A program made the translations under genes and the position numbers. Positions 1-11,094 of a DNA stretch of 64,000 nt are shown here, piece by piece; the first letter of the stretch is position 1; the number at the start of each line of letters is the position of its first letter. The notes under the pieces were generated by a model. That model was not told the origin of the DNA. It made no database searches and saw only the letters and a program-made list of their open reading frames with translations. Source of the stretch: Brachionus plicatilis. Its lineage: Eukaryota; Rotifera; Eurotatoria; Ploima; Brachionidae. Location: contig QEOQ01000192.1 in NCBI GenBank assembly GCA_010279815.1, positions 806,210-870,209 of the forward strand, read 5' to 3'.

Positions 1-403
1 ATACACTCAATTTTTATGATCTAGGATCTTAATCATTTTTAAAGAATACATGTATTAGAATTTATAATATTTTCTTCTAAGATTACAAAACAGAATCTCA
101 GATTGTTAAAAAAAATTTTGGAAACTTTAGATTCGTAAGATAATTTTAAAAAGTCTTATCATACAAATTTTGACTCCTGCATTTTCCTAAAGTTTGCCAA
201 AACGAATTTTTTAAAAACATATCTTACTCTAATTTTTTTATAAAAAATTTCTTTTTTTTTGAAATCTTGAAAATAATCATATGAAAAAAATATAATACAA
301 CTAGAAATAACTCTAAGCTTCTTTAATTCAAAATTTGACCATAAAATTCTAGTTTTTAAATTGACTTATATTTTGAAAATAAAATAATCATATTTTGATT
401 TAG
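1..403 (+). other. 3' end of a large intron of gene A
   Basis: AT-rich sequence, aligned from the first base with 25772-26174 in gene C, where it is the end of a 1.55-kb intron. I see no coding frame or repeat signature. It ends in the acceptor used by the first visible PKD-like exon at 404. Scattered single-base differences from the C copy contrast with the almost identical tract that begins near 919. Confidence 0.7.
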
Positions 404-3400
404 AATACTATTTATCAGTAAGTTGCCCGTCTTTCGGACAAGTTTACCAAATTTTATATTGTGATGTAACATTTCGAGTTGATTTAAGTAATCCAATATT
501 CGAAGTTAAAAATGGAAATGGTTTAAATGGTGATTTCCAACGACAACAGGATTTTTCGGTACGATTAAGTTACGTAAGACAAGGATCATTTGAGACAATT
601 TTTTCTATCAAAAACAGCGAATTAAGTCTAAATCCAGTTATAATGAGTATTTTGAAAAATCTTTTAATAAAAAATTGTCTTAATTTTTTTTAAATAAAGT
701 TTATCCAACTTTAAGCTTAAATGATGATGTGATCAGTAATTTGAAAAAAATTTTTCCAAAAAATTTTATTCACTTTTATTTAAAGAATCTGAATTTTTAA
801 TTAACACATTGGTAAATGAAATTGGATGTTTCAATTTAAAAAATTTTGAAAACGAATTTGGCAACTATTCCATGGTTAGTCAAAGTCCGATGAATAGTCA
901 TATTTGCATTCAAAAGTGCTCACATACTAATCATAAATATGCTATTTTAATGGAAGGGTAAAATCTTAAAAATAAATAAAATTTTTAAAATATGTATAAA
1001 AAAATTTTCATTTAGCGGAAAATGTTATTGTACAAGCCGATATGGCCTGAACGGAAAGTCTGACCACAAAAATTGTGAATGTGTTTGCTTAGGATCATAC
1101 GATTTTTTTTGTGGCTGTGAAAATTTTTATCTGGCATATAAAATTAAAGGTTTAGAAAAAAATAAGATTATTTTAAGAATCTATTTATTTATTTTTTTTT
1201 TCTTAGATATTAGAGAAAGTCAAAAACTACTTGGGTCATCAAAAGGCTGTTTTAAAGACCACTATTCGCCCACCAAAATCACGTTTAGTTTTAACACTAA
1301 TGGAATATGTATGAAGCACTGTTTACTGTTAGGATATAGATATTTTTCAACTGAAAGCGGGTATAATCTAAGAAAAAATTTTCAAAATAAATTTATTTTG
1401 TTTAATAGAAATATATGTAATTGCTTTTGGAATTATTTTAGTCAACAGAAAACTTCTGAAAAAAGGTGTAATTATAAATGCCCTGGAAATTCAACTCAGC
1501 TATGTGGTGGTCCTTTTGGATTTCAGACGATTTATGAAATTAAAGGTTTTGATTTCAAAATTACTTTGATTAATAAAATAATTAAATTTAAAGAAACTAA
1601 TTTTACGATTGAGATTCCACGCATAACTAAAAAAAATGAAAATTTTAATTTTTCAATCACAAAATTGGTGGATACTCTCATAGAACATTTTCCATTCAAA
1701 TTTAGTCTTTTGTCTACTGGCAGTTTTCGAGTTGAATTGAATTTTCCAAACAATTCTTCTGCAATTTTAAAATTTAATTCAACAGGCTTCAAAACAATTG
1801 AAATAAAATCTGAGCATTTTTATTTTAATCCTTTGATGTACCTATCTGATACGACCAATTATTCTGCTAATAAAACCAACTTGTCAAATATAGAAATTTT
1901 TGGTATTTTATGTAAAAGAAAAAAAATGATGATTTTTTTTAAAGTTTATTCATTTATTTTAGACTTTGGTAATTATTCTCACTGTCGCCAAGATTATTCT
2001 CGAAGATTTTCTTACACAATGACAATAAATGGTAATCCAGAATGTAGCCAGCGTTGTGTTCATGAAGGATTGTCTTCATTTTCTACAATTTTGAGTTCCA
2101 GGTATTTTCTTTCAATAAACAAAAATGCTTTTTTAAAACCCAGTTTAATTTTTTAAATCGTTTTTCATAGTTAAAAAAAATTTTCTATAAGCAATAAAAA
2201 AAATTAATTTCACTTTTGAAAACATCAAAAATAATTTACCAAATTTTACGTAAAATTACGCAAAATATGGAAAAAAAAGAAAACAACGTGAAATACACTA
2301 AAATTTTTCTTATTTTTCTTATTTAAATACAACTTCTAGTTATTTTTGTTTTTTTTTAATGCAGAAACACAGAAAAAATTATAAAAAACTGTCCCTCATT
2401 AAACTTATCCACAAATTTAATAAGAACAAAATCAATTCAAACACACGCAATTATGATAAAAACAATAACATTTTGATTTTTTTGTAATAAATTTATTGTA
2501 GATATAACAAGTTTGATGTAAATTGAACTTTTAACCTTTTTTGGAATAAATTGATTTTAAACATAACAAATTCATCAGGAATGAAATTAATTTAATACTT
2601 AATAGTTTATTTTAGGCCTATACATTTTCCATCAATACTTTAACTTTACCTGTATTTACTTAAATCAATAAAACGCCACAAAAAAAATTTAATTTTTATT
2701 TTATATTTATTATTCTGAAGGAGCATAAACTCCGTAAAATTATTTAATACAAAAATCTAAATAGCTCAAAATTACGTTTTAACTCTAAAATACTAATAAA
2801 CATACAGATAATAAAATAATAAAGAAATTTAAATTTATTCAAAAAATATGGAATCTCATGCTAAATCTATAGAAAGCTTTCTCGTGGGCACCATTAGTAG
2901 ACCCCGAACCAATTCTTTAATGCCAAAGTGGTTGTAGAAAAAAACAATAAATTTATATGTGTTTATTTTTAATAAAATTGTTCGATTTGTAATAAGAAAA
3001 TTATTTTTTAATTATATTAGAGATGAATTCATTCATTTTGTAAAAATTCTATTAATTCCATTAATTTTTATTTAATAAATTTCATTACGTTTAAATTAGA
3101 TATTGTCATAATAAATTTGTTATTTTTAATTGAATTTGTGGTATTTTTATTAAATTTATTATTGAAAAATATTAAGAGTCTAAAAAATTGAACTTCTTTT
3201 TTCTTCTTAAAACCTAAAGTTAGTGAATGAAGCTTGAAAAAAAATTGGATTTTATATTTAAAATAATTCATTCTTTTAACTAAACATTTAAAAAAATGTT
3301 TTAATTTTAGTCAACAATGTCGCTGTGGTATAAACATTTGGAACACTAGAAGTGATGATATTCACTGCATGTGCGCTTGTTTTTCAGATTTATCTACATT

Positions 3401-6400
3401 TTGTGGATGCTATGGATACCATCGCATTTTTGACATTTACCGTGATAAAAAATTGTTAAAAAAATTTTATAAAATTAAGTTTTTTTTAAAGCTATGAACA
3501 GCAGTGAAATGACAATCTCAATTTATAAGGGCTGTTCTGTTGATTATGGAGAGCTCGAAGTAGAAATTGGCTTTCTCAACAATAAGCTTTGTATTCAATA
3601 TTGTCATTCAAATGGCTTTAACTATTCTTTAACTCAGCGAGGGTAATTAGAATAATCAATTTGAAAAAGTAACAAGGAATAAATTTTATTGAATAGTTAT
3701 TTGTGTAAATGCAGTGGCTCTCTCAACCAAACCGACTTGGTAAGTGAAACCGAATGTAACTTTGCTTGCAATGCAAATTCTTCTGAATACTGCGGTGGAA
3801 TTCATCGAAATACTGTTTACCGAATAAACAGTAGGACTAAAAAAATACAATGAAATTTTTTAATTGATCTTATTTTTGCAAGAATTAAACTTGAGTCTTT
3901 CCTGTAATGAGAGTGTTTTAAAATACGAGACTGCTCAATGCTCAATCTTGATTAACTTTGGCCCTGAAATCGACCCAAATTTCAATTTATCTATTAACTT
4001 TGTAGATTTTAATGAAGAAGTATTATTACCATATAATGACACAGGACTTTTGGTGACAAGAAGTTTCAATCGAAGTGGAAATTATACTGTAAAAGTAAGA
4101 CTTATCAACTATCCCCTTTTTACAAGCTCGGTAATCACAGGTAAATTTTTAATTTAATAGAATCAGTTTTTTTTTATCATTTTTTTTATTCATAGTTGAA
4201 CCATCTTCTGAAATTTTAGGTAACATTTCAAAAATAATTGTACTTGATTTTATTTTGAAATATTAGATAATAATTACCAGGGTTGTTTTTATGATAGAAT
4301 TCCATATGACATGTCAGATTTTTTAGTCGAAAATGAGAAAAATTTAAACAACAAAAAATGTAATGAGCTTTGTCGCGATTTGGGATTCAATTTTTCTTCA
4401 ACTCATGAAGGGTAAATTTAAATGTTCAAATTCACAATAAAAAAAAAATTAAAAATTTTTTGAATTTTTTGATTCATATCCTTTCAAAAAAATCTAATTA
4501 AATTTCAAAAGAAAATTTTGTGCATGTATGAACAAATTTGGCAGCTATAACAGAGCAAATGATGCCAATGAATGTAACATTACATGTTCCGGCAATGAAT
4601 CTGACGTTTGTGGTGGCGTATCTTATCAACCTGTGTCTGTTTATAAAATTGAAAATGGTTGCAAAAATTGAAAAATTCAAAGATTTTTTTTTAAACTTTA
4701 ACTTTTAAAGATTTGTTACAGGAATCGAGACTATTTTCTTACTTTACTGAATGCATAACTGTTGATTTGGAAAATTTTAAGCCATTATACCATTTTAAAA
4801 ATCATCAAAATTGTATCAATTTATGCAAAATTTACAAATTTTATCTAGTAGATACTGAGTAAATTTTGAATTGATCCTTTGATATTTTACTAAAAAATAA
4901 CTAAAGAAATTGCTATTGTGCTAACAATTACAGCACGCCAGGCATTGATAGAACAAATGCTTTATGTGATATCAATATTAGACCAACTCATATTCAGACT
5001 TATGGTGGATCAGTCTATTTCACAAAATCAGTCTATCGTGGTAAGATAAATTTTAAATTAAAAATAATTTTTTTTCTAGGAAATTTTCTTTTAGTCACCG
5101 AACCTCGACAAGAATTGCCAATGTTTTATGCTCTATTGATTGGATGCTATTCTCTTAACAATGATCACATAAAAGTTCATGTCACATTCAAAGGTTTAAC
5201 TATCACCAAGTGTCTTACCTATTGCTCTTATTTTAACCAAAGCTATGCTTTTTCTGATTCCTCAAAATGCTATTGCTTGGAAGAGTTGAGTCAAGCTACT
5301 GAAAGAGACTGTTCAAAACTAAAAGTTTCACTTTCAGATGGCCATTATGTTACAGACAATAACCTTCTATACATATACCAGGCTCAAAGTAATTTTTAGT
5401 ATTTTTTATTTTAAAAAATGATTTTATCAATTAATTTAAAAAAAAATTAATTTCTGTAAAATAATTTAAAAAGTAAACAAAGAAAAATAATAGTTAAATT
5501 TAAAAAATTATAATTATGAATAAGGGCATAATTCTTAATTTTGTTTTTCAATTAATTTTTTGATTTAGTGCAAAGTCTGATTAAATAAATTTAATTTATT
5601 AATTTTAAATGAATGAAATGACTTTTTACAATCTAGTTTTACTTTAAATATGTGTATTTAAAAAATTAATCTTAAAAGATTAACTTAAAAATTTTAAATT
5701 TAAAAGATTAAGAAATTTTTTTATTTTTCAAAAATTGTATTAAGTTTTCTAAACGAAAAATACTCTAATTTAAATAAAATCAAATAAACTAAAAAAATCG
5801 CTCTTTCTTTTTAGTTTCTTATATTTTTAATTGTTATATTCAATTATATAATTTATTAGAAGCAAATAATTGTATTTTAATAAAAGAAGATAAAGAAATA
5901 ATTTAAATATTATTCCATTATTTATTTAAAGTTAATCAAAAGGCTAGTGACCATGTCATGAAAGACTGATTAACACTTTATTCATTGAATTTAAATAAAT
6001 ATTAAATTTTATAAAATCATTTTAAAAATGAAGCATTGATATTCTGGCAAATTTTCTTCAATATTTTTTTTCAATTAATTTTCAAGAAAAAATCTTTTCT
6101 CTAATTTAGAATTTAATATTTAGAATTTTAAATTTTTATCAATTTTTTTTTTCAATTAGAGTTAAACATAGAAGCTTTAAAAGAGAATAATTATGAAAAA
6201 ATTGGATGTTCGTCTGAAAATTTACATGAAGTTCTAGTGCATCATTCACTAGACGAATCCAAATGTGTTGCTCTATGTCAAAGATTAGATTTTAATTACA
6301 CTATTCGAAAAAACTCGTAAAAAAATTCACCCGATAATTTCAATTTACTAATTTTATGTTTTTAAATTAAAAGAATTTGCTACTGCGGAAATAGCATCAA

Positions 6401-7286
6401 GAACGAATCATGTAATGGAAATTATTTTGAAATTTTTATTTTCAAAACAATTACAAGTAATTAATGATAGAAATTTTAAAAAATCTAATTTTTCTCAATT
6501 TTGTTTTTAGTCTTAACAACAGTTCTAGATATGACAACCCAACCAACAACTGAACTTACCAGCGACAGCATGATCTCTACATACATTCCATCAACCGAAT
6601 TTGAAAGGACTACATCAGCTGATCAAGAGACTGCCAACAATACTTTCTCGCTAATGAACACAAGAGACTTGGCAAATTTTATATCCAGTGTGGACTACGA
6701 CATTACAGGGTGCCTAATCAATTGTACCAATAATGGAAAATGCAAAAAGAATATCATAAGCAAAAAATTCGAATGCTCATGCGTAGAATACTATCATGGC
6801 AACGATTGTAGAACAAGTCGCAGAATATGTACTAACGAAATGCAGTGTTTAAATTCAGGCACATGCATTGACATGATTGAATTTAACAAGGAAAAAAATA
6901 CTTTTGAATTCACCTATAAATGCAATTGTAGTGAGTACTATTATGGTGAGAGGTGTCAGTATGAAGTTGATTTGTGCAAAAATATAACATGTTCATCAAA
7001 TGGTTTTTGTAAAGTAAACGCAACCAAGGCAGCAGTATGTAACTGCTTCAAGTTTTATAGTGGTGATAATTGTCAAATAAGAAGCAAAGAATTAGTAATG
7101 ATTAAACAAGTTATTTCAGTGAGCTCTATTATTGCCATTGTTGTCATTTCGGTTATGTTTTTAACACTCGTGTTGAATGACATAAGCAGCTTGTTTATCA
7201 AAAAGGAAATGAAGAAAAATGTTCAAGGATGTGAAGAAGAAGCAAAGGAAATAACTAATACTAAAGAATTGAAATACACTTGCTAA
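404..7286 (+). CDS. Gene A: multi-exon WSC/PKD/EGF single-span membrane protein, 5' end outside window
   Basis: Type I cell-surface mosaic protein, the near-identical twin of gene C; the exons for the signal peptide and first two WSC domains lie before the window. My exons: 404-646, 700-735, 786-957, 1016-1149, 1207-1360, 1409-1545, 1594-1902, 1963-2101, 3311-3441, 3492-3642, 3697-3830, 3883-4140, 4196-4219, 4267-4411, 4512-4657, 4711-4858, 4934-5040, 5095-5388, 6160-6316, 6374-6456, 6511-7286. Domain order: PKD-like; WSC pair; PKD-like; WSC pair; PKD-like; four WSC, of which the second is degenerate and the last truncated; Ser/Thr stalk; three EGF; membrane span. WSC halves show the C-x-C and CGG signatures, for example CNCFWNYF followed by KCPGNSTQLCGG. 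Phases agree at every junction: 1 between domains, 2 inside WSC domains. An apparent 281-codon frame at 1311-2156 is only read-through of three short stop-free introns. No disabling change seen. Ligand and function unknown. Confidence 0.8.
2102..3310 (+). other. 1.2-kb intron splitting the fifth WSC domain of gene A
   Basis: Phase-2 intron between the two halves of a WSC domain. AT-rich, no open frame of note on either strand. Its first kilobase (to about 3119) matches gene C base for base as far as I can read, whereas the last 190 bases differ at many sites. No transposon ends recognised. Confidence 0.65.
5389..6159 (+). other. Long intron before the last WSC domain of gene A
   Basis: AT-rich phase-1 intron of about 770 bases with A/T homopolymers and no recognisable element. 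The gene C equivalent is 31158-31915, with small indels. The 3' end, from about 6060, is also recognisable upstream of pseudogene E from about 47727, so the third copy retains intron sequence and is not a processed retrocopy. Confidence 0.6.
6511..7286 (+). CDS. Gene A terminal exon: Ser/Thr stalk, three EGF-like domains, membrane span, basic tail
   Basis: The longest exon of gene A. It enters in phase 1 after the acceptor at 6509-6510. A Ser/Thr-rich stalk of about 60 residues leads into DYDITGCLINC, the start of EGF1. Three EGF-like six-cysteine domains follow; EGF2 carries an insert around FNKEKNTFEF. A hydrophobic stretch (SSIIAIVVISVMFLTLVL) ends in Asn-Asp-Ile and is followed by the Lys-rich tail ending KYTC. 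Compared with gene C, A has four extra stalk residues (around TTQPTTE) and a few substitutions such as YYHG for YYYG. The topology implies extracellular EGFs and a tail of about 30 residues without recognisable signalling motifs. Confidence 0.88.
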
Positions 7287-7410
7287 GATTTCTTTATTTA
7301 TTTGTTCGGACAAAAAATTTAATTGAATTGAAACTTAAAATTAGAAATACAAAAAAATATTTTAAAACCTTTTTTTTTTAATTTTAACTTAACATGAATT
7401 TTGAATTTCG

Positions 7411-7416
7411 AATAAA
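7411..7416 (+). terminator. Possible polyadenylation signal of gene A
   Basis: AATAAA about 125 nt after the stop codon, in AT-rich sequence where this hexamer is common by chance. A similar hexamer follows gene C. Position alone supports it. Confidence 0.25.
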
Positions 7417-8033
7417 TTGAATTTGAATTGAATAAAACCAAATTGAATTTGATTTTATTCGATTCTTTGATAAAGAAATTTATCAAAGAATATGTGGTAT
7501 GTACTGACAACTTGAAGTTTATGATTTAGTTACCAAATTGTGACTTAAAATGATATTTAAATATTATTTGAAATATATTACGACAAAAAAAAGTTAAATT
7601 TTGAATTGCAAAATTTCAAAATATTGATTTAGATTTTATTTTTACTTCAGATAAAAATTCATATAATTTTCTAAATAATTAAAGATTAAAAAATTTATGT
7701 TTAATAAAGTTTAATCATTTATTTTTAAAAAATTGATTAATAATTCTTTTTTATTAAACTCAAAAACTAAAAATTTTGATTTGAAATTTAAATTTGAACA
7801 TGAATTTCAAATTGCCGTACGTACGATAAAATGTTACTCACCTGTTCCTCAATGGATCCATAATCACGATTAGATTTAGCAAAAGTTTCACTGTTAATGA
7901 TATATCTTATATTGTAAAACTTACATTTTACTCCAATTCAAAAATGATTTGTCCTTTTTACTCTGAAAAAAAATTGACGCCAAAACATCAGCACAACATT
8001 TATTTTGGTTTATTTGTCTGCTCGAGTCAAGTC
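7417..8033. other. Intergenic AT-rich sequence after gene A
   Basis: No gene seen. The equivalent after gene C (33040-33960) differs by an extra segment of about 300 bases near 33205-33505, so one unit gained or lost sequence here. From about 7830 the two units align again and lead into the integrase remnant. Confidence 0.6.
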
Positions 8034-8141
8034 TCAGGTCTCAAGTCAAGTCCAAGTTCAGACTTTTTTTTTTTCAAAAGTTCAAGCAAAGGCTTTTTTT
8101 TAATGACTTGGACTTTTTTTTGGGACTTTTAAACAACTCTG
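8034..8141 (+). mobile_element. Partial MITE ending CAACTCTG, rich in AAGTC/GACTT motifs
   Basis: Several overlapping AAGTC/GACTT words followed by a clean end CAACTCTG that abuts the integrase frame at 8142. The same end occurs at 9562-9569, 25454-25461, 34043-34050 and 34938-34945, and the complementary start CAGAGTTG at 41484-41491. This suggests a short inverted-repeat family with CAGAGTTG termini. Only the right end is convincing here. In gene C's unit the copy is shorter by a few AAGTC words. Confidence 0.5.
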
Positions 8142-8990
8142 GTTCGGTGTACCGGACTCAACTTGTACAGGAGTTCTGGGAATTGTTTGATGTGAGGCGT
8201 ATCCTAACATGCTCATTTCACCGGCAATACGATGGCTTATCGGAAAGATCTATAAAGGGTATGGTTACATGCTTCATTAAAAAGGATCTCGACAATAACA
8301 CGAGATTCTACCCTCTCTGAGTATGGCGTATAACACGGCAGTCCACTCAACTACAAAGTATACGGCAAATTGAAGTTTCAGATGAAATTTTAAAATCAAA
8401 ACGATCATTTAAAATTTCAAAACTTAATTAATCTAATGATTTTGATAATTTTTAAGAAATAAATACTAAACATTACTAGACATGTTATGTCTAATAATAG
8501 TTCATTATCAAATAAACATCAAAATGATTGATCTCTAATTTATTTGACAAAAACAATCAATAATTTAAATAATTCAGGTTTAGTTAATTCACCAATTCAA
8601 ATTTATAACACTGAAATAATTTTATTTTTCCACTTAAATAAATTTTAAATTTTAAAATAGTTAATTTTTTTGTCTTTAAAAGTAAGTTTACATTCAAATC
8701 AATTAAAATATTTAAACCTTTTAAAGTTCAATAAAAAGGAACATTTTAAAATTTAAATATGAAAATTAAATTGATATGAAATGTCAAGTAATTGCTTTTG
8801 AAAAAATTCATTTTTTCTATATTATTAAAAAAAAATATTACAATTTATATTTTGATCTTTTGATCTTGATCTTAAACTTCAATTTGCCAAGTATACGCCA
8901 TATGAGCTGATGTTCGGAAGAAAACCCAAGTTAACTATTGATCTAGTCTTTCAGGCACCAACAATTAACATTAAAAAAATTTTAACATAG
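8142..8990 (+). mobile_element. Ty3/gypsy-type integrase remnant, interrupted by a MITE
   Basis: Translation of 8142-8320 gives a recognisable integrase core segment (a T-C-S-F-H-R-Q / D-G-L-S-E-R motif like the family's SPYHPQxDGxxER). After a frame break near 8320 a second frame gives AYNTAVHSTT and then, beyond the inserted MITE, PYELMFGRKP, the standard segment after the catalytic core. The frame is therefore broken by a shift and by the 8364-8888 insertion; a stop follows near 8988. The upstream half of integrase and all other polyprotein parts and LTRs are missing. The uninterrupted equivalent in the second unit is 34051-34366, so this relic predates the duplication. Inactive. Confidence 0.8.
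8364..8888. mobile_element. 525-bp MITE, termini GGCAAATTGAAG, 8-bp target duplication
   Basis: Starts GGCAAATTGAAGTTT and ends with its reverse complement. It is flanked by the direct repeat AAGTATAC at 8356-8363 and 8889-8896. The second unit has the uninterrupted site (34267-34276 region) with one AAGTATAC, so target, ends and duplication are directly visible. No coding capacity. A second, diverged full-length member lies at 59304-59798. The 8-bp duplication excludes Tc1/mariner, PIF/Harbinger and piggyBac; hAT or another 8-bp superfamily remains possible, although the ends are not the usual hAT CAG/TAG. Confidence 0.9.
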
Positions 8991-9572
8991 AAGGTAGAAT
9001 AGATTATTTATGGGAACTGCTTTTAGCGTTCAGTTTCAATTTGAATTTTCGGAACCGATGATTATTTTTTTTTATTTGATTTTTATTTTTAAATTTTTAA
9101 ATTTTTTTTCGATGATTTAAAATCAAATTATTTTCTAAAAAATCATAAAAAACACTATTTTAAAATTGACTTGAATAAATTTATAATAAAACCTAAAAAA
9201 CATTGGATGACAATGCCTCTCAGAACTTTAGCAATAAATATTTTAGTGATAAAGATAATTACTTAAAAACGAATAAATGATTTATTGAAACATTTTTTCA
9301 AGTTAAAATTCTGGATTATAATAGTACCGTTTCTACTTTAAGGATTAGCTGGTACCGTTTCGGATTTTAGTTTTAAGTTCTTGGACAAAATAGTTTTTAG
9401 ATTTAGTCTCTGGTTACTCGAACATATATTTATTTTGGTTCCAATAGCTGTTTTTAATGATAAATCTATTTTTCAGACTTGGACTTTTGAAAAAAATTTT
9501 AAAAAAAGTCTGGAATTGGGCTTTTTTCTTTTAGCTTGGGATTTATTTTGGAACTTTAATACAACTCTGATA
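8991..9572. other. Intergenic sequence with a second CAACTCTG-type repeat end
   Basis: AT-rich and collinear with 34367-34948 of the other unit. Around 9475-9569 lies another AAGTC-rich segment ending CAACTCTG. No gene seen; the short open frames here are low-complexity. Confidence 0.5.
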
Positions 9573-9581
9573 AAATTCATC

Positions 9582-11037
9582 GGGTGAGGTTGAATGTCAA
9601 GCTAAAATCTGGTAAAGTCAAGCTTAAATCTGTTAAAGTCAAGCAAATTTTTTTTTTATCAGTCTCACCGAGAAAGTCAAGCCAAAAATATCTAAACTGG
9701 GAAAATCAAGCTTAAATTATTTTTTTCTGTTAAAGTCAAGCCAAAAAAAGTGGAAAGCAAGCAAATGAGATTAAAGTCAAGCTTTTTAGAATTTTTTTCA
9801 TTCAAAAGAATTTTTCTTTAAAATAAAGAAATCATTTATCAACCGAGTGAATCATGTTTTTTGAATGATTTTCTAAAATTTTAGCTTATAAAATTTTTAT
9901 AAGCTAAAATTTATAGTTTGGCAAAATTTTGTTTAACAAAAGATAATTAGGTCGTTTTATAAAAATAGTTTTTGTTGTTAATTAAATGTCTTTTAAATAA
10001 TTAAAAACAATTTTATCAGTTAAAATATGTAATACAGTACTGCTACGAAAAACTGTTTTTACGTGAAATTACGTGAAATTACGTAATTTTACGTAAAAAG
10101 TAAAATTCCAAAAAATACTACTTTTTTTGAGAATTTTTTGGTCCTGAATGCGAAAAAAAAAAAAAAACTTTTTTTCACGTAATTTTACGTGAAATTTTAT
10201 TTAATAGTGGTTAATTTTTGTAATTTTTAGTAAAAAAAATTAAAAAAAAAGTAAATTTTGTACAAATTTTAAAAAAGCTAATTATAAACAATAAACAAAA
10301 ATGTTTTTTATGGTGTAAATGCTCATGAAAACAATCACGTATTTTTTGACGTTTTGTTCGACGTTTTTTGTTTCTTGCGTAAAGGAAAAATATAATTAAA
10401 TATTGACTAATATAAGCTCTTGAATGAGATAAAGTCATCAAACCGTGCATCTTTAGAACAAACTTTATTTACAATGAATGAATTAATAAGCTAAACACAA
10501 ATGTTTCGAAACTTAATAGCGAAAATGAAGCCATTAAAAAATTACTTATTGGGGGTGAAACTGACAGTTCTTTCTTTTCACCAGGAACCAAAAGAAAGGC
10601 CGAAAGAACTTATAGTAGTTACAGTGATAGCGAAGCTATTGAAACCATAAGTATTCTTATATTTAAGTTTAAAATATATTATTTTTAAAAAATCTAAAAA
10701 AAAAATTAAGTCAATAATAAGCCATTTACAAATCGTCTCAGAAGTGAAATAATGAAGAGATTTGTATATGACAAAGGTCAGACTCGACGACGTGAAATTA
10801 CCGGAAATTACGTAAAATTACGTAATTTCACGTAATTTCACGTAAAAACAGTTTTTCTTGCTTTCCACTTTTTTTGGCTTGACTTTAACAGAAAAAAATA
10901 ATTTAAGCTTGATTTTCCCAGTTTAGATATTTTTGGCTTGACTTTCTCGGTGAGACTGATAAAAAAAAAAATTTGCTTGACTTTAACAGATTTAAGCTTG
11001 ACTTTACCAGATTTTAGCTTGACATTTCCCTTTACTC
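9582..11037. mobile_element. 1.46-kb fold-back element with 9-bp target duplication (Mutator-like candidate)
   Basis: Flanked by the direct repeat AAATTCATC (9573-9581 and 11038-11046); the second unit has the single-copy empty site near 34954. The arms, about 9582-9760 and 10858-11037, are inverted repeats built from repeated GTCAAGC / GCTTGAC words. A second inverted pair rich in ACGTAAAATTACGT (about 10045-10100 and 10795-10857) is nested inside. Ends are GGGTGAGG and CTTTACTC, only loosely complementary. Nine-base duplications with long inverted repeats are typical of Mutator-like elements (family knowledge). No transposase seen. Absent from the second unit, so it inserted after the duplication. 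Confidence 0.82.
10481..10690 (+). other. Possible captured coding fragment inside the fold-back element
   Basis: In the unique centre of the 9582-11037 element, a frame of about 65 codons has non-repetitive, protein-like composition: a heptad-like stretch (VSKLNSENEAIKKLLIGGE) followed by FFSPGTKRKAERTYSSYSDS. It has no start codon of its own and ends in AT-rich sequence, as an exon carried off by a transposon might. On the other strand a 79-codon frame (10211-10450) with a basic RNKKRRTKRQK stretch also lies in the centre. I recognise neither. Confidence 0.35.
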
Positions 11038-11094
11038 AAATTCATCATCTCAACAAGCAAATTAGACATAGCTCGATTATCATAATCCTTATTA

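Noticed and set aside
1532..1792. Minus-strand 86-codon frame (also 27302-27562)
   Set aside because: Antisense shadow of the PKD-like exon 1594-1902; hydrophobic by complement of AT-rich codons, no family resemblance.
1311..2156. 281-codon open frame as a single-exon gene (also 27081-27926)
   Set aside because: It starts inside a WSC half and runs through three introns (1361-1408, 1546-1593, 1903-1962) that have consensus ends and correct phases. The WSC and PKD alignments are better after splicing.
2885..2940. tRNA-like string (GGTTCGGGGTC on the minus strand, GCCAAAGTGG on the plus)
   Set aside because: It resembles a B-box only loosely, and no acceptor stem, D-arm or anticodon loop can be folded around it.
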